Part shown: positions 24,206 to 35,631 of the stretch, one piece after another | Numbering within the stretch: the first letter of the stretch is position 1 | Layout of the letters: every line of letters begins with the position of its first letter | Translations under genes and position numbers: made by a program | NCBI GenBank assembly: GCA_029891345.1 | Contig: CM056994.1 | Location: forward strand, 135,476,457 to 135,540,456 | Direction: 5' to 3' | DNA: 64,000 nt | From: Dryococelus australis | Taxonomy: Eukaryota > Arthropoda > Insecta > Phasmatodea > Phasmatidae | Notes under the pieces: generated by a model | What the model was told of the DNA's origin: nothing | Databases searched by the model: none | The model's input: only the letters and a program-made list of their open reading frames with translations

Positions 24206-24870
24206 TACCAAGATTTTGAAGCTGCTGTGTCCAGGATGTAACAAAGATTATGGAAAGGAAAAAGACTAGGACTATAGCCTTAAACCCTCAGTCGGATGTA
24301 ATGGCTGAGAGGCTTAACTGCACTCTTGAGCAGTACCTGTTGATTTTTGTGGCAAACAACCAAAATTACTAGGATTCAAGAGTGCCAATGTTTCTCCTTG
24401 CTTAACGCTCAGCAGTTTGTGAATTTACAAGTGTAACACCATCAGGGATGCTATTTGAAGAGAGCTACGCCTTCCTAGTGACATACTTTTTGGACAACTA
24501 AGAGAAGAGGAAGCTGCTGCCCCCGATTATGCCAGCGAATCACGTCAAAGACTAGTTGACATTCATGATTTTGCTCACTAGCACCCCAGAATATTGACAG
24601 GATGAAGATGCTGTATGACAGGAGAATGTCAGGTGAGGTATTTCAAGAAGGACAACTGGTGTAGCTGTATAACCCATAGAGGTGAAAAGGGTACTGCCCG
24701 TAACTACAAAAATGTTGGGAAGCCCCCTACAGGATTCTGAAGATAAATGGTGTGGTCTTTTAGATTTGTTGTCAAGGCTCTCAGTTGAAGCCAAAGGTTG
24801 TTCACATCAACCATCTGGCACTTTACAAAGGCAAAGGTCCAGATGTTGTAGTGTCTGTTGGGGATGAACA
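24205..24870 (+). pseudogene. Integrase core C-terminal half (broken)
   Basis: Resumes with KKTRTIALNPQSDVMAERLN and CTLEQYLLIFV, matching the integrase core segment that holds the catalytic Glu region (usually HPQSDGMVERFN). A frame continues to RMSGEVFQEGQL, a C-terminal chromatin-side segment, then the terminal PKVVHINHLALYKG-type motif near 24790. Many stops are present. Confidence 0.65.
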
Positions 24871-25599
24871 GACTTGAGGAGGGGGCAGTATTATATGCTT
24901 GCTGCTTTGCATTGCTACCCTTGACCAGTCCCGCATGAGCGAGCAAAAGAGAAGGACAGAGTAGTAACGTGAGAAGTCTGTGGCAATTTTTTCAAAGGCT
25001 TGCCACCATGTCCTGTCACGATAAGCCTATTGTAACTCACAAGTGGATTGAATGTCTGTAGTTATCGGAAATAATGTTCTGTTTCACTGCCCTTGCCTCT
25101 CTCAGTGAAACTTGTGGTGCAAGGAACCTTCCAGATAGGGACACAGAAACTATTCAAGCCACAACAGGCCTCCGAGCTGACAGTTTTTGAGTCTCAGAGT
25201 TTGGAGGGTTGCACAACATTAAGCGACAGGTGTACAAAGACAGCTACATGCCAGTGATGGCGAGAGTGACCAGCAGAAGTGGAGTCTGCAGACTACATGC
25301 ATCAGTGCAGTGGAGGGTGAGACTGGCGGGCAGGACTACTGAACTGGATATGTAAGTGTAAGACATAGGGAATGATGACAATAGAGAGGCTGAATATGTG
25401 TAAATAATGAGTATGAATTAAGTGACTGTAACCAATACAGAGACATTCAGAAGGGCTTTAATAAGAGTTGAGCTACATATTAAATATTGTACTCACTACG
25501 AATAACAAGCATCATAGTGGAGATAGACAGTTTCATGTTGTAAATAATATTATAAATTTTTTTTATTTAGTTTATTTTTGTTTTTATTAAGACTTCCAT

Positions 25600-26020
25600 C
25601 CCTCAAAAACTCGGATACGCCCATCTGGCATCTTGTAAGAGTAAGAAAATGTTAGCGTAAACACAGATTACTAGCTGCAATGCCAACCAGGACACTTCTT
25701 CACTGCCACTGGCTGAACTAGAAACAAGCAGCCCATCTATATACAGCTTTGTTTTTTTCCAAATGTTACAGAAGCGAGGGAGGCCAGATTCATGGAGTTC
25801 CAGCCGAGCAGCAAAGAGAGGCCGACATGCCACATCTCCGCTCCTGACGAGATTACACAGAAGGGCTGTGCAACAGAAGAGCTGTGAATGTTGACTGAAG
25901 ATTAGCAAGTGGGCACAATTAGTGTGCTACGCAGCTTTTTCAGAAAAGCAAAACAATTTTTTTTTAGTTAGAACTCAGGTAACTGTTAGCTAGGACCTAG
26001 CTTTTCAAATTATTTCTAAG
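25600..26020. other. Unassigned non-coding DNA
   Basis: A minus-strand open frame (25603-25908) lacks recognisable domains. It lies between the Ty3-like and Jockey-like fragments. Confidence 0.25.
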
Positions 26021-26599
26021 GCATGCAGTGGAACCTAGTCTCTTCTCCATTACAGGGAAGTGGTCAGCAAAACTGGTTTGGCGAGGAAATTTCTGTTTGC
26101 ACTGTTAGCTTAATTACGGAGAATAACTGCCTCCCCCCCCCCCCCCAAAACAAAACCAAAGCCGGACATCAATCAGGCCAATCACGGTGTATCATACCAA
26201 ACAAACACCTTAACACATCCTGGTAAAGCTTCTGCGACAAAAACTGCAGCAGCCAACAAGAAACCGCTCTCTTCCTGACAATGCAGTGGCATATCAGGTA
26301 TAGACAATTGAGGACTACCACCGAGCCCTCCAAGTGATTCAGGATTCAGTCCTGCAATACAGTGTCCTGCACCCATGTGACCAGTTGCCCATCAAGGCAG
26401 TAATCAAGCCATGTCCCACACTGACATGAACCTACAGCTCGGCATACAGTCAACCACTGTAATGCCAATGTATTCACGATCAAGGCAGCGCCTGCAAATG
26501 TGTAAAGTAGATCTCACCCCCCCCCCCCCCCCCTCGGCATAAAAGGCCAAGATATTTGAAAACCGCCTACTATTTAACACGGTAGTTAAGGTGGAACAC

Positions 26600-27000
26600 T
26601 ACCATCATGCAGATGGGCCACCTCAGTGCACAAAGTGTCAGATTCTGCCACAACAGCGCTGGTTGTCAGTGCAGTGTGCAATGTAGGTTTTGTAGGGGAA
26701 ACCACCTTACTGTACACTGTTAGGAGCAAGATCCTGACAAAAAATAGTGTGTACTGTGTGGTCGGAAGCATGCAGCCAACTGCAAGTATGCGTGTTCACA
26801 ACCCAAGACCAGCAGACTGCTACAAAAGTTCCTGTGTACCAACCCACCCCTCCCCTGCTGCGCAATACGTGGATACAAGTTGGTAAAAATAACAAGCCGA
26901 TCCGCAACACTTTTGTGCCGCACTTCGCACAAAACCAACAAGCAGTGCAAATGAACAACTTTTACCAGCCACTGTCACAGTATGCAGAGTATGAGACATC
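26600..27000 (+). pseudogene. Jockey-like ORF1 (Gag) zinc knuckles
   Basis: The ORF1 protein coats LINE RNA. Two CCHC knuckles are readable: CRFC-RGNH-LTVHC at 26682-26720 and CVLC-GRKH-AANC at 26748-26790. A worn first knuckle precedes them. This triple array is the Jockey/I-type Gag hallmark. Stops sit between the knuckles; the following Gln/Pro-rich region to 27250 is unreadable. Confidence 0.7.
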
Positions 27001-28169
27001 ATACCTGCAAATGAGAGCTCCATAACAGCACCCCTCACAACCTTTGTGCCAGAAAAAAATGGGATAGGGCAAAATTTCTGCCCAAACCCAGCAAAAACAA
27101 GGCAAACAGCCAGCCATGTTACCTACCCCAGCTGCCAACATAAGTAGCAATGTGCAACTGCGCCCTAATAAGCCAAGCCCTCCAGCCAATCAGGAGGCAG
27201 CTCCCATCCCAGACTGCATGACGTCATAAGAGAGTATGGAAATAGACTCCGTGAGTACGCGAAGCTCTAATTCAGAGCCACAATCGCTGAAAAATTAACA
27301 GTGCTGATAATGAAAAATGAAACTATGAAGAACCATCCATTCAATAATAAATAATTAGCAACCCTGTCCCAATTACTCCTCTTTGAGGAGATACAAACAC
27401 TTATTATAAGACAAAAGCCATGGCGACACTCGCACTCGCCAAGGATTTGACTGAAAATGCAGCCTAATACTGCATTAAACAGTCACAACACGCCTCACAC
27501 AAATAAATTAATTCTTATACTGGAACACACACAGAGTTTGTGACAAGAAGCATGAACTCGTACATTACTTACACAAACACCAAATATCCCTGGTTACAAT
27601 AACTGAAACTCACTTGTAACCTTGCAATCAATTCAGTATTCCAAATTACAAAATTTTTCATAAAGACAGAGAACAACCACGATGGCAGAGTACTCGTTCT
27701 CGTTCATACAATGAAACCTCTATGTATTGAATTTGGATGGATTAAAATGCCACATCCATGGAACATATTCTGTGGTCTCATTTTTTATTTATCTGCTTTT
27801 CAAGACCACATTCATTGAAAGTCCACATGTATTGAAATATTTTGCCGGTCCCCTAAGAATGATGGATAGAGAATCCACTGTAATTCTATTAAATGCTATG
27901 TGGCTATGCAGCCACAGCTTGGCACAATAAAGACTGTAGGCACAGACATTAAACTAGGCAGGCAACACACAGCCTTCTATTCTGTTTATTGGCTGCCAGG
28001 CTGCACACTTACACATGCCTACCTAAATGATCTAACAAATATCATGCACACTTTCGTTGCTGCCAGTGAACGCCACACATAATGCACAGAATTGTCGTGC
28101 GCGCACGGCCAATGGTAGTACACTTTTCCACCACATGGAGCGCTATGACTATGTTGTGCTTGAACCAAC

Positions 28170-29490
28170 TTTCGACCCTTCAAACCCATGATGCCAGCCT
28201 TATATTCTGGCACCTGAATTAACAGTCCTACAAGAACTGTCATCCAACCACTTCCCTATATATGCAGTATTTGCGCCCCTCGACACAAACATTGCCGAAT
28301 CAATCACATGAAAAAACTTAGGAATGTGGACTGGCAGGGCTTGCTTTGGACACACAGCTCAAACTCCCCACTCCCCCTGACAGTACACAAAAGCTCAACT
28401 CTGCTGTAAGCACCATCAAAGAAAGCATACAAGTGGTTGTACAAAATGTTGTGCCCACTAAAACCATAGCACGGAAACACAACTCCTACATACAGAAAGT
28501 AATCACACAGAAAAACAGACTGCACAGGCGTTACTCGTGCATTAATCTCCCACAAACAAACACTCTTATTAATGAAATAAGATAACACATTGATAGAGAA
28601 ATAAATGTCTGGCAGGCAGGACAGTGGGATAGAAAAGTGTACCACCTAAACACGAACGGCAACAGCCTCTGAAAGTAACAAAGGCATTTATAAACAAACG
28701 ATACACTGTTCCGCCACTGCAAACAAATGTAGGTGTGGCCTACACCTCCCGCAAAAGGCAAATACTATAGCTTCACATCTCGAGCTAGTATTCCAGCCTA
28801 AGGCGGATCCAAATGACCCGGCGCATACACTGCACATCTATCAAGATGTCAGATCTAAACTTCAGATCCCAACTGCGATGATGCCCAAATTTACACATGT
28901 GGATGAAATAAAACTCATTATACACTAAATGAAACCCAGAAAACACCTAGTTTTGACTTTATACTAGCCATTATATTAAGGTACATCTCAGAGAGCACAC
29001 TTGAAGCACTGGCAGACTGCTTCAATGCCCCCTTTATCAGCTTTACAATGGCACACTTTCCAACGCCTTAGAAACAAGCCAATGTCATAGTATTCCCAAA
29101 ACCAAGGAAACATCATACATTGCCCCAAAACTATCAACCCATAAGCCTGTTAAGTGTACATTCCAAAGTATTTGAGAAAGTTACGTTTAATAGACTGGAA
29201 AGGCATAATTCAACAGTGGATATAATGCCTAATGAGCAATTTGACTTTCGCCAAAAACATTCCACAAAACACCAATTAGTAGGCTAACTGAGTATATCAC
29301 GACCACCTTTAACTGGTGGCACTACACAGCTGCAGTTTTCTTAGACGTTGAGAAAGCCTTTGACTGCATCTTCCATGCACGCTTGTTGTACAAATTGTAC
29401 GAAAAGAATTTCCCAGATTGCTATATCAAACTGTTAAGCTCCTACCTTAACACGCATGATGCTTCGCAGTCCTCATTCAACGTAACATAA
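28170..29490 (+). pseudogene. Jockey-like ORF2: endonuclease end and RT start
   Basis: A frame near 28220 reads LQELSSNHFPIYAVF, the last motif of the APE-type endonuclease (usually SDHLP, with Asp and His catalytic). RT follows: NYQPISLLSVHSKVFEK, NRLERHN, EQFDFRQKHSTKHQLV (29100-29290) and the motif A FLDVEKAFDCIFHARLLYKL (near 29340-29400) with its catalytic Asp. Coding stops near 29490, before motif C. The Asp of the SDHLP motif is Asn here. Confidence 0.7.
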
Positions 29491-32400
29491 TCTTTGATCC
29501 TTTGGCAATTGAGTGGTGTAATTGAATTTTGAATGCAAACGATAGATTCGAAGCTGCAATGCCAAACTGTATCCCCCAATTTTGTTATCGGATTTTCTGG
29601 ATTGTCACCCACTATGGTTGCAAATTTAATGATGCATTCACATAAAAAACACTTAAAAAGGAGGGTATGTTATATTTTCTTGACATCTGGTAACCGTAGC
29701 TGTGAAGGAAGATCTAATACATAATCAAAAAGAATAAAAGTGAGTAAACAGTGGGCAATTTTTAAAATTAAATACAATAGTTAAATCATGGTAAACAATT
29801 GTAAACATTAGTTATGTATACAAATACTAGAAGCAAATATGACATTTAAGAAGAAAACTATTGCTTTGCAACAAAGGCCATTGTCACACAGGTCACACAA
29901 CCAAGTCACATTTTAAAAATATTAAGCTGTGTACATGGTTGGCTCCTAACATTTTTTGATTGAAATACTGCGCTCAAAGTAAAATTTTTGTGTGAGTACA
30001 TGAGACAAACTTCTCTTCTGTGTTGTGCCCTGGTGGTCTGCTATGAAATAAACTAGTGTGAGGATTTTTTGCATTCCTTGAAATTCAACAAAAAAAATTG
30101 TAAAATAGTGATAGTATATACTTTTTTCTAGTACATTCCAAGTAAGGTTAGTTGAATTAAAGTTTTAAAAAATTCAACATTAGTAAGTGTTGGAAGAGGA
30201 GCATATAAATAAAATTTCATGCTTCCTCCAAATGTCATATCCCATACCTTGTTTACTTTAACATTTGGACAATATATTAAAATAAAAGTTTGTTCAGTTT
30301 ATTCTTTTTCTTCACTATCAAACATATTATTTTAAAGTATGCATTCGGGGTGAGGAAAGCATCACAAGACATTGTAGGGTATGAGTATACTCTGAGTATA
30401 CTACTATGAAAAGTTAAAAACATTTATCTGTCTATCAACACCATTACAAATAGGTGGCAGCTACAACCATACAATGCATAGGTTTATTATTTTTAATTAA
30501 GAGTAATGCTTCTTAAATTTCATTTGGCAAGAATAATATAATGCTTTGTTAAATTTCTAGGTTAATTTATAAATAATAATTAGAGTAAAAGTGGTTAACT
30601 AGCTTCAATGTTTTTGTACTACATAATTTTTAAAACAACTTTATAAATTATAACTCAATAACAATGTTTTTTTAAGGCTTGAAATCCCGTTGTAGCATAT
30701 TTGAAAAATGTGTATTATGACGAAACTATTGAACATGCCCCCAGTAAGTTTATCTATGAAAAGAAAACCCATTCCAAATGATGACTGAATGATAATCAAG
30801 ACATCATGCACATTGGAAAGATTATTTTCATTTTCATGCCTTCCAAAATAGCTAAAAACTGTTTTTTCAGACTGCTGTATCTCACAATATGTGAATCAGA
30901 TACATGGGATGCTATGGCTGAGGCATGCACTGGACTTTACTACAGAGGCGCATTCAATAAAATTACAGGGTCAACACTTTAATTTCTGAAGTTCTGCAAT
31001 CACAACAAAAACACTGCACACTAGGTATAGGGCATACGCATAGAGGCGTTAAAGTTTATCTTAAGCTATTCTGCATTTATAGGTTTAATAGAAATAAACA
31101 GTGGTCTAATGTTAATAATATTTCTAAAACAATTGCATTACTTTGTATCCTAACAAATAAATTTACTACACCTTCTCTTTCTAATGGTCATGAACATAGA
31201 AACCCTGTTGCTGTGGTAAAAAGAAAACTCTTTGAAAGACAAACCCTTACTACATAAACATGCAGAGAAAAGCATGGGAGATCGTATACAATGATGCAGT
31301 GCAGTTCAGTGAACGAAAAAGGTATTTAAATTTACGTAGAGCGTCTTCAAAGCAATAATTGCCGCAATAGGAAATTTAGAATCAACGGTCAAATGAATAT
31401 GGTAGAAGATAAACAGTACACAGCACAACCATTCTGACTTTTCAATACCTAAATGTAAGAAAATGGCACAAGAAATTAATTAAAGGACAGTAGATGATTT
31501 TACATGTGGTGCTGTGCAGAGAAAAATACACAAATTTTACACTGCAAGAAAAAATTGTTATACTATTATTCCAAGTTTTACAGTGTATTTTCATATTTGT
31601 CTATTATTTGCTGTGGCAAACTTTTTATGAGCAATTTAAATGTGTTTATTTTTTATTTTGCTTAACGAATTTTTAATTTTAGTGGTTTCCTCTCAACACC
31701 TTTACATTTGTTAATTTTCCTATAGACTGGACTAGAACTAATCACTGATTAGTTACATAAATTTGCAGATGATTGTATGCTCATCTAATAAATGCTTATA
31801 TACTTGTTCAGTCTTCTATGACCACTATAAATACAGAAAAAACCATTTTATGCTAGCTATGATTGAAAAAAATTAACATGTTTCAAAATCTAGGTAGGTG
31901 TAAATGAATAACGCATCATGCAATAAAATGAGTGAGTTCCACTTTTGCTCATGTAATATGGACTCTAACGTCGAGAAGCAGTTTTCCACCCCTCCAGCCG
32001 TACCGAGGTAGGGGAAGGCTGCCGTTGCGCAGAAGGAAAATAGAGAAGGATCTTTTGTTTCTCGTCAAACTATACTATACCAGGCACAGAACTTCTTGGC
32101 CGCTCGAGGTTAATCTATCAGCGGCGCTCCTCCCAATAGCTAGTGCCAGTAGCCTATCACTGCTGCCTGCTGTTGCCTAGTTCACAGTGTCACAGCAGCC
32201 ACAGTGAGTCACAATATGTTCCTCAGAGGTACTCAGAAAATTGTAAAAGGTTTCATTAACATTCTGCCAATTTTTGAAATTCGCTTATTTTACGGAATGA
32301 GTACGTACAAATCCTAAGTCTGTAACTTTATATATTCGTGTTTTGCATTATTAAGGAATGCGCATGACAATTTGAATATACTTATGACTAGTTTTCAGAG

Positions 32401-32640
32401 TAGATGATATTATTCATTATTCACCTGAGTGGAAACCATATTTTGTACATTTATCTAAATATTTTCCCTTCATAGGAAGAAAACTCAACCACTCCACAGG
32501 CTCTCTCAGGCACCATTTAACATTGCTTGTGGTGTGGTATCTTGTGTGCTAAAACCTTGTGGACAGACAAAGACATTTTTTTCAATAAATGCTTAAGTGT
32601 TACCTCACATAACAGGACACCTCCCATCTGCACCGTGAAC
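29491..32640. other. AT-rich intronic DNA
   Basis: No gene recognised across about 3 kb. A GC-richer island at 31930-32210 has an 82-codon open frame with no domain and contains TGTTGCCTAG, half an X-box. It may be a repeat fragment. Confidence 0.4.
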
Positions 32641-33220
32641 CCCCAAGCCTGAAGTCATATTACCCATCTGCAATTAGCATACCCTGCCTTTGCGACTCCA
32701 GGGGCAATTGATATACTGCTGGTTGCAGAGCTTTTCCCTACTTATTGAAAGGAAGCAAGTGAAAAGGACTACCTGGTTCTCCAGCAGCTCTGGACACACA
32801 CTTTAGCTGGATCGTGATGGGAAAGGTCGACAGTAGTTTGCCTTATTTGCAGTCATCACATATTCTGTCATTCTTTGTCACTTCGAGTTTGTTAAGCCCA
32901 TCACTGGACACTGCTGTGGAACGACTTTGGTAACTGGAAGCACTGGCACCTGATAAACCAACACCATCACCAGACAATCTCCTCTATAAAAAGTTTTTAG
33001 CACAAGGCTATGCTCATGATGGAAATGGTCGCTACAGTGTTGTACTTCCCTATCCAGGCCCTGACCTACGAGACTCTTACTCCACTGCACTTCATTGTTT
33101 TCATTCACTCTAGCATCATTTTTAATGCGCCAACCAGATCTCAAGGCAAGTTGTGTTTCATTTATGCAAGATTTTATTAACCTGGGTCACATGAGCTGTG
33201 TTGACAGTTCAGATGTGAAT
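32640..33220 (+). pseudogene. BEL/Pao pre-RT region
   Basis: Frames show WIVMGKVDS near 32812 (usually WIVTGKV, the end of the Pao protease-linker), TAVERLW near 32910 and an RYSVVLPYPGPDLRDSY segment near 33032, typical of the linker just ahead of Pao RT. Several stops occur. Confidence 0.65.
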
Positions 33221-33222
33221 TC

Positions 33223-33840
33223 ATGATGGTCCAATTAATGCTACATCAATGTGTGCACAAGCTTGATAGTACCACCACCAAACTTTGTGTTGTGTTTGAT
33301 GCATCTGCAAAGGCCACTTCTGCTTTGTCTTTGAATGATGTACTGTTGACTGGTCCTAAGCTTCAAAGGGACATAGCAGAATTGTTTCTCCAGTTTCGAA
33401 TCCCAATGATTTTATTTACAGGTGATATAAAATTAATGTACCGCCAAATTCTGGTCCCTGATGTGCATAGAGGTTATCAGCACATCCTTTGGAGGGAGTC
33501 TGACAATCAGCCTCTTGAAGTGTACCATCTTACACTGTTACATACAGTGTTAGCCGGCCCCATTTTTCGCTCTGTGAACTTTGCATCCGCTAGCAGAAGA
33601 TGAGAAGAAAGTCTATCCGAGTACTGCAAGTGTTTTGTTGTCTGACATTTATGTCGATAATGTGGTCACAGGGACCTGCGATGTCACTTCTTCTGTGAAG
33701 CTAAGACAAGAACTGCAACAGTTGCTCTCAGGAGGTAGGTTCCAGCTTCGCAAGTTCACCAGCAACTGCCCTGTTGTGCTGGAAGTCTTGGGTCAAGAGG
33801 ATATGCAACTCTTGAGTACATCCTACCTACTCCTTTGATG
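33223..33840 (+). pseudogene. BEL/Pao reverse transcriptase
   Basis: The RT copies element RNA. Recognised text: TTTKLCVVFDASAKATSALS, LNDVLLTGPKLQRDI, TGDIKLMYRQILV (motif A with catalytic Asp) and YQHILWRES. After a frameshift near 33590 comes VLLSDIYVDNVVTG, motif C. The family usually reads YVDD at the active site; here it is YVDN, so the second catalytic Asp is lost. Confidence 0.8.
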
Positions 33841-34475
33841 AAAATCAGTATGGTAAAGTTGTAGGGCTGTAATGGAATCCCAGCACAGATACTTTTGATT
33901 ATGATATTCAACCAAGACCCATGGTTCTGATAAAATGTGGAATCCTTTCGAATATAGCACAGGTTTTTGACCCACTGGGATGGTTTTTGCCATTGACAAT
34001 CCAAGCCAAGCATTTGATACAACAGCTGTGGCTGACAAGTGTTAATTCGGACTACCTGGCTCCTTCCAACATCATTGCCAAGTAGGAAACCATTTGAAAT
34101 TAGTTGTCTTGCTGTTCCAAAATAATCATGCCTCGCTGTATCACCCTTAGCAGTGCAGACTCCACCTTAAAACAACATATTTTCTCTGACAGCTCAGAGA
34201 AGAGGTATGCAGCTGTAGTGTATCTTCGACAAGTGTCTTGCTCAAGTGTGGTCACCATCCAATTTCTGCTTGCTAAATCTAAGATGGTTCCTCTCAAAAG
34301 AGTAACACTTCCTCGCCTTGAGCTCTGTGGTGTAATACTTCTAGCTTGGTGCTTGCGCTTAGTGTTGGATAAGTACTCATTTATTTTGTACACTTCCTTG
34401 ACTCCCGTGGTAGCAGGTCGTCGCGATACTAACACCCTCTTGGACAACCCCGTTACTGAGGATACACTGTAAATT
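33841..34475 (+). pseudogene. Pao Peptidase_A17-type domain
   Basis: Continues the Pao polyprotein. Readable pieces are GILSNIAQVFDPLGWFLPL and TIQAKHLIQQLW (near 33940-34030), HIFSDSSEKRYAAVVYL (near 34180, containing the DASE-like box) and LKRVTLPRLELCGVIL (34290-34340), all typical. One stop falls near 34085. Confidence 0.75.
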
Positions 34476-34479
34476 GCGT

Positions 34480-35094
34480 AGAATAGAATTTTGCATTTTA
34501 TTATTATTAATTATTTATCAGTCTCACCTTTGCCTGTCGCCTGTATCCAGTGCGTAATATATTTTAATTAATATTTTAGCTAGTTATCAATCTTGTATAA
34601 GTCAGCCGGAGCTTTCTCCACTTTCCTTTACCGTAGTAAATATTATATGAATTGAATTTGTTTGCCTACCGTAATTTTAGTATTAGACCCTTGATCATTG
34701 ATTTAATTAACTGTGGTATACTTGGGAACTTGTGCAATAAAACACCCCATTGAGGACTAACTCTGAGGCGCACCGAACTCCACAGGAGATGAAGCTTGCA
34801 AATATTTAGAGTCTGAATGGACATACCGCTGCTCCTGGGTTTCCGGTGTTCCTGCGTCTACCTTAAACGTAGTCTTAATACCGGACCACACAACTGTATG
34901 TCAGGGCCTTGGGTGCAACTGCCAAAGTCACACTCCCAGAACTGTACGCCCGCGGAAAGGTAGACGGCTGTACCAATGCACAGTACATGAGGGGCGTTAT
35001 GAGCAACATAAGGTGTTGAGAATGACATGCTTTACAACGTCAAGTTACTGTTGAAATAAATGTTGCACACATAAACAGGGTAGAACCTCCACCG
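34480..35094. other. Possible LTR or leader ahead of an ORF
   Basis: AT-rich at its start, GC-richer after 34740, with AATAAA at about 34736. It precedes an intact ORF and could be an LTR plus leader. No second copy was found. Confidence 0.25.
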
Positions 35095-35631
35095 ATGGAT
35101 TCTAAGTTCGTACCCCGGCCAAATTCGCCCATTCTACCACCTACACAAGAATTTCCATTAGACTATTTATTAGGTGCTGGTTGGCCAGAATACGACCCGG
35201 AGGGGACACCCCCTACCCAAACTGAGACTTTGCCACTGGTAGCAAGCGTTACCCCAACCAAGGTAGTTCCGGAGAAGGACCCATCAAATTCCTCTTTAAT
35301 AAAGTTGGCTTCGGGGAAAAATCATCCTGGTTCGACTCCCGTCTACGGTCGTCCCCAAATCTCGTGTAAATCCCTCCTCTGTCAACTATGTTCCAACACG
35401 CCGACCTACGAAGCCTCTGTGGATAGCTCCTCCTATATCTCTGGCCAGATCACCCATCGCCACCATCACCCTTATTTAAATAACATTTCTTTTCTAACAC
35501 TCATAACCCCCTGGGAACCACTGGCATCCCGCCTGTTGGTGACCCAAGTAGTGAGAAAAATTGAACTCCCTGGGCAGGAAACAATCTCAGTTCGCCTCAC
35601 TCTGAGGTCTGACTTCTCTCTCTTCAGATGA
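35095..35631 (+). CDS. Unrecognised 178-residue ORF, possible retroelement Gag N-terminus
   Basis: This is one of the longest uninterrupted ATG-started frames here. The start (ACCG-ATG-G) has a favourable context. The protein is Pro/Thr/Ser-rich, opening MDSKFVPRPNSPILPPTQEF, with a His cluster (HRHHH) near residue 123 and two Cys (CQLC) near residue 100. No signal peptide or membrane segment is evident. I do not recognise the family. Its place behind an LTR-like block suggests the start of a retroelement gag. A host retrogene or chance ORF are alternatives. Confidence 0.35.
   Translation: MDSKFVPRPNSPILPPTQEFPLDYLLGAGWPEYDPEGTPPTQTETLPLVASVTPTKVVPEKDPSNSSLIKLASGKNHPGSTPVYGRPQISCKSLLCQLCSNTPTYEASVDSSSYISGQITHRHHHPYLNNISFLTLITPWEPLASRLLVTQVVRKIELPGQETISVRLTLRSDFSLFR

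Larger units (their letters stand above)
21844..24870 (+). mobile_element. Ty3/gypsy-like integrase fragment split by a nested insertion
   Basis: The left part (21844-22410) carries the integrase zinc domain and the start of the catalytic core. The right part (about 24205-24870) resumes with the C-terminal half of the core. The intervening ~1.8 kb is palindromic repeat. Retroelement integrases insert cDNA into chromosomes. RT, Gag and clear LTRs are absent; DNA 24870-25600 may contain its 3' flank. A repeat motif near 25590 recurs at 12729. Confidence 0.7.
26020..29490 (+). mobile_element. Jockey-like LINE, decayed and 3'-truncated
   Basis: Order on the plus strand: ORF1 with Gag-type zinc knuckles (26.6-26.8 kb), the endonuclease tail (about 27.9-28.3 kb) and reverse transcriptase (28.3-29.49 kb). 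Protein motifs fit the Jockey clade. The RT stops before the YxDD catalytic box; the last recognisable text is near 29490. LINEs usually lose their 5' end, so loss of the 3' end implies later deletion or rearrangement. Two poly-C tracts interrupt it (26133-26146, 26517-26533). Confidence 0.7.
32640..34475 (+). mobile_element. BEL/Pao-like LTR retrotransposon pol fragment
   Basis: Three consecutive pol pieces: the pre-RT region (32640-33220), reverse transcriptase (33223-33840) and the Peptidase_A17/RNase H-connection domain (33841-34475), all on the plus strand with a few frameshifts. BEL/Pao elements are common in insects. No gag, integrase or definite LTR is attached. It is less decayed than many others here, so probably younger. 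Confidence 0.8.

Noticed and set aside
27180-27230. CCAAT and TGACGTCA near 27185 and 27220 as a promoter
   Set aside because: They lie in the decayed Jockey-like ORF1 region, without a TATA box or initiator.
35325-35360. GGTTCGACTCC, a tRNA B-box-like string
   Set aside because: It lies inside an open ORF; no acceptor stem, anticodon arm or properly spaced A-box could be drawn.
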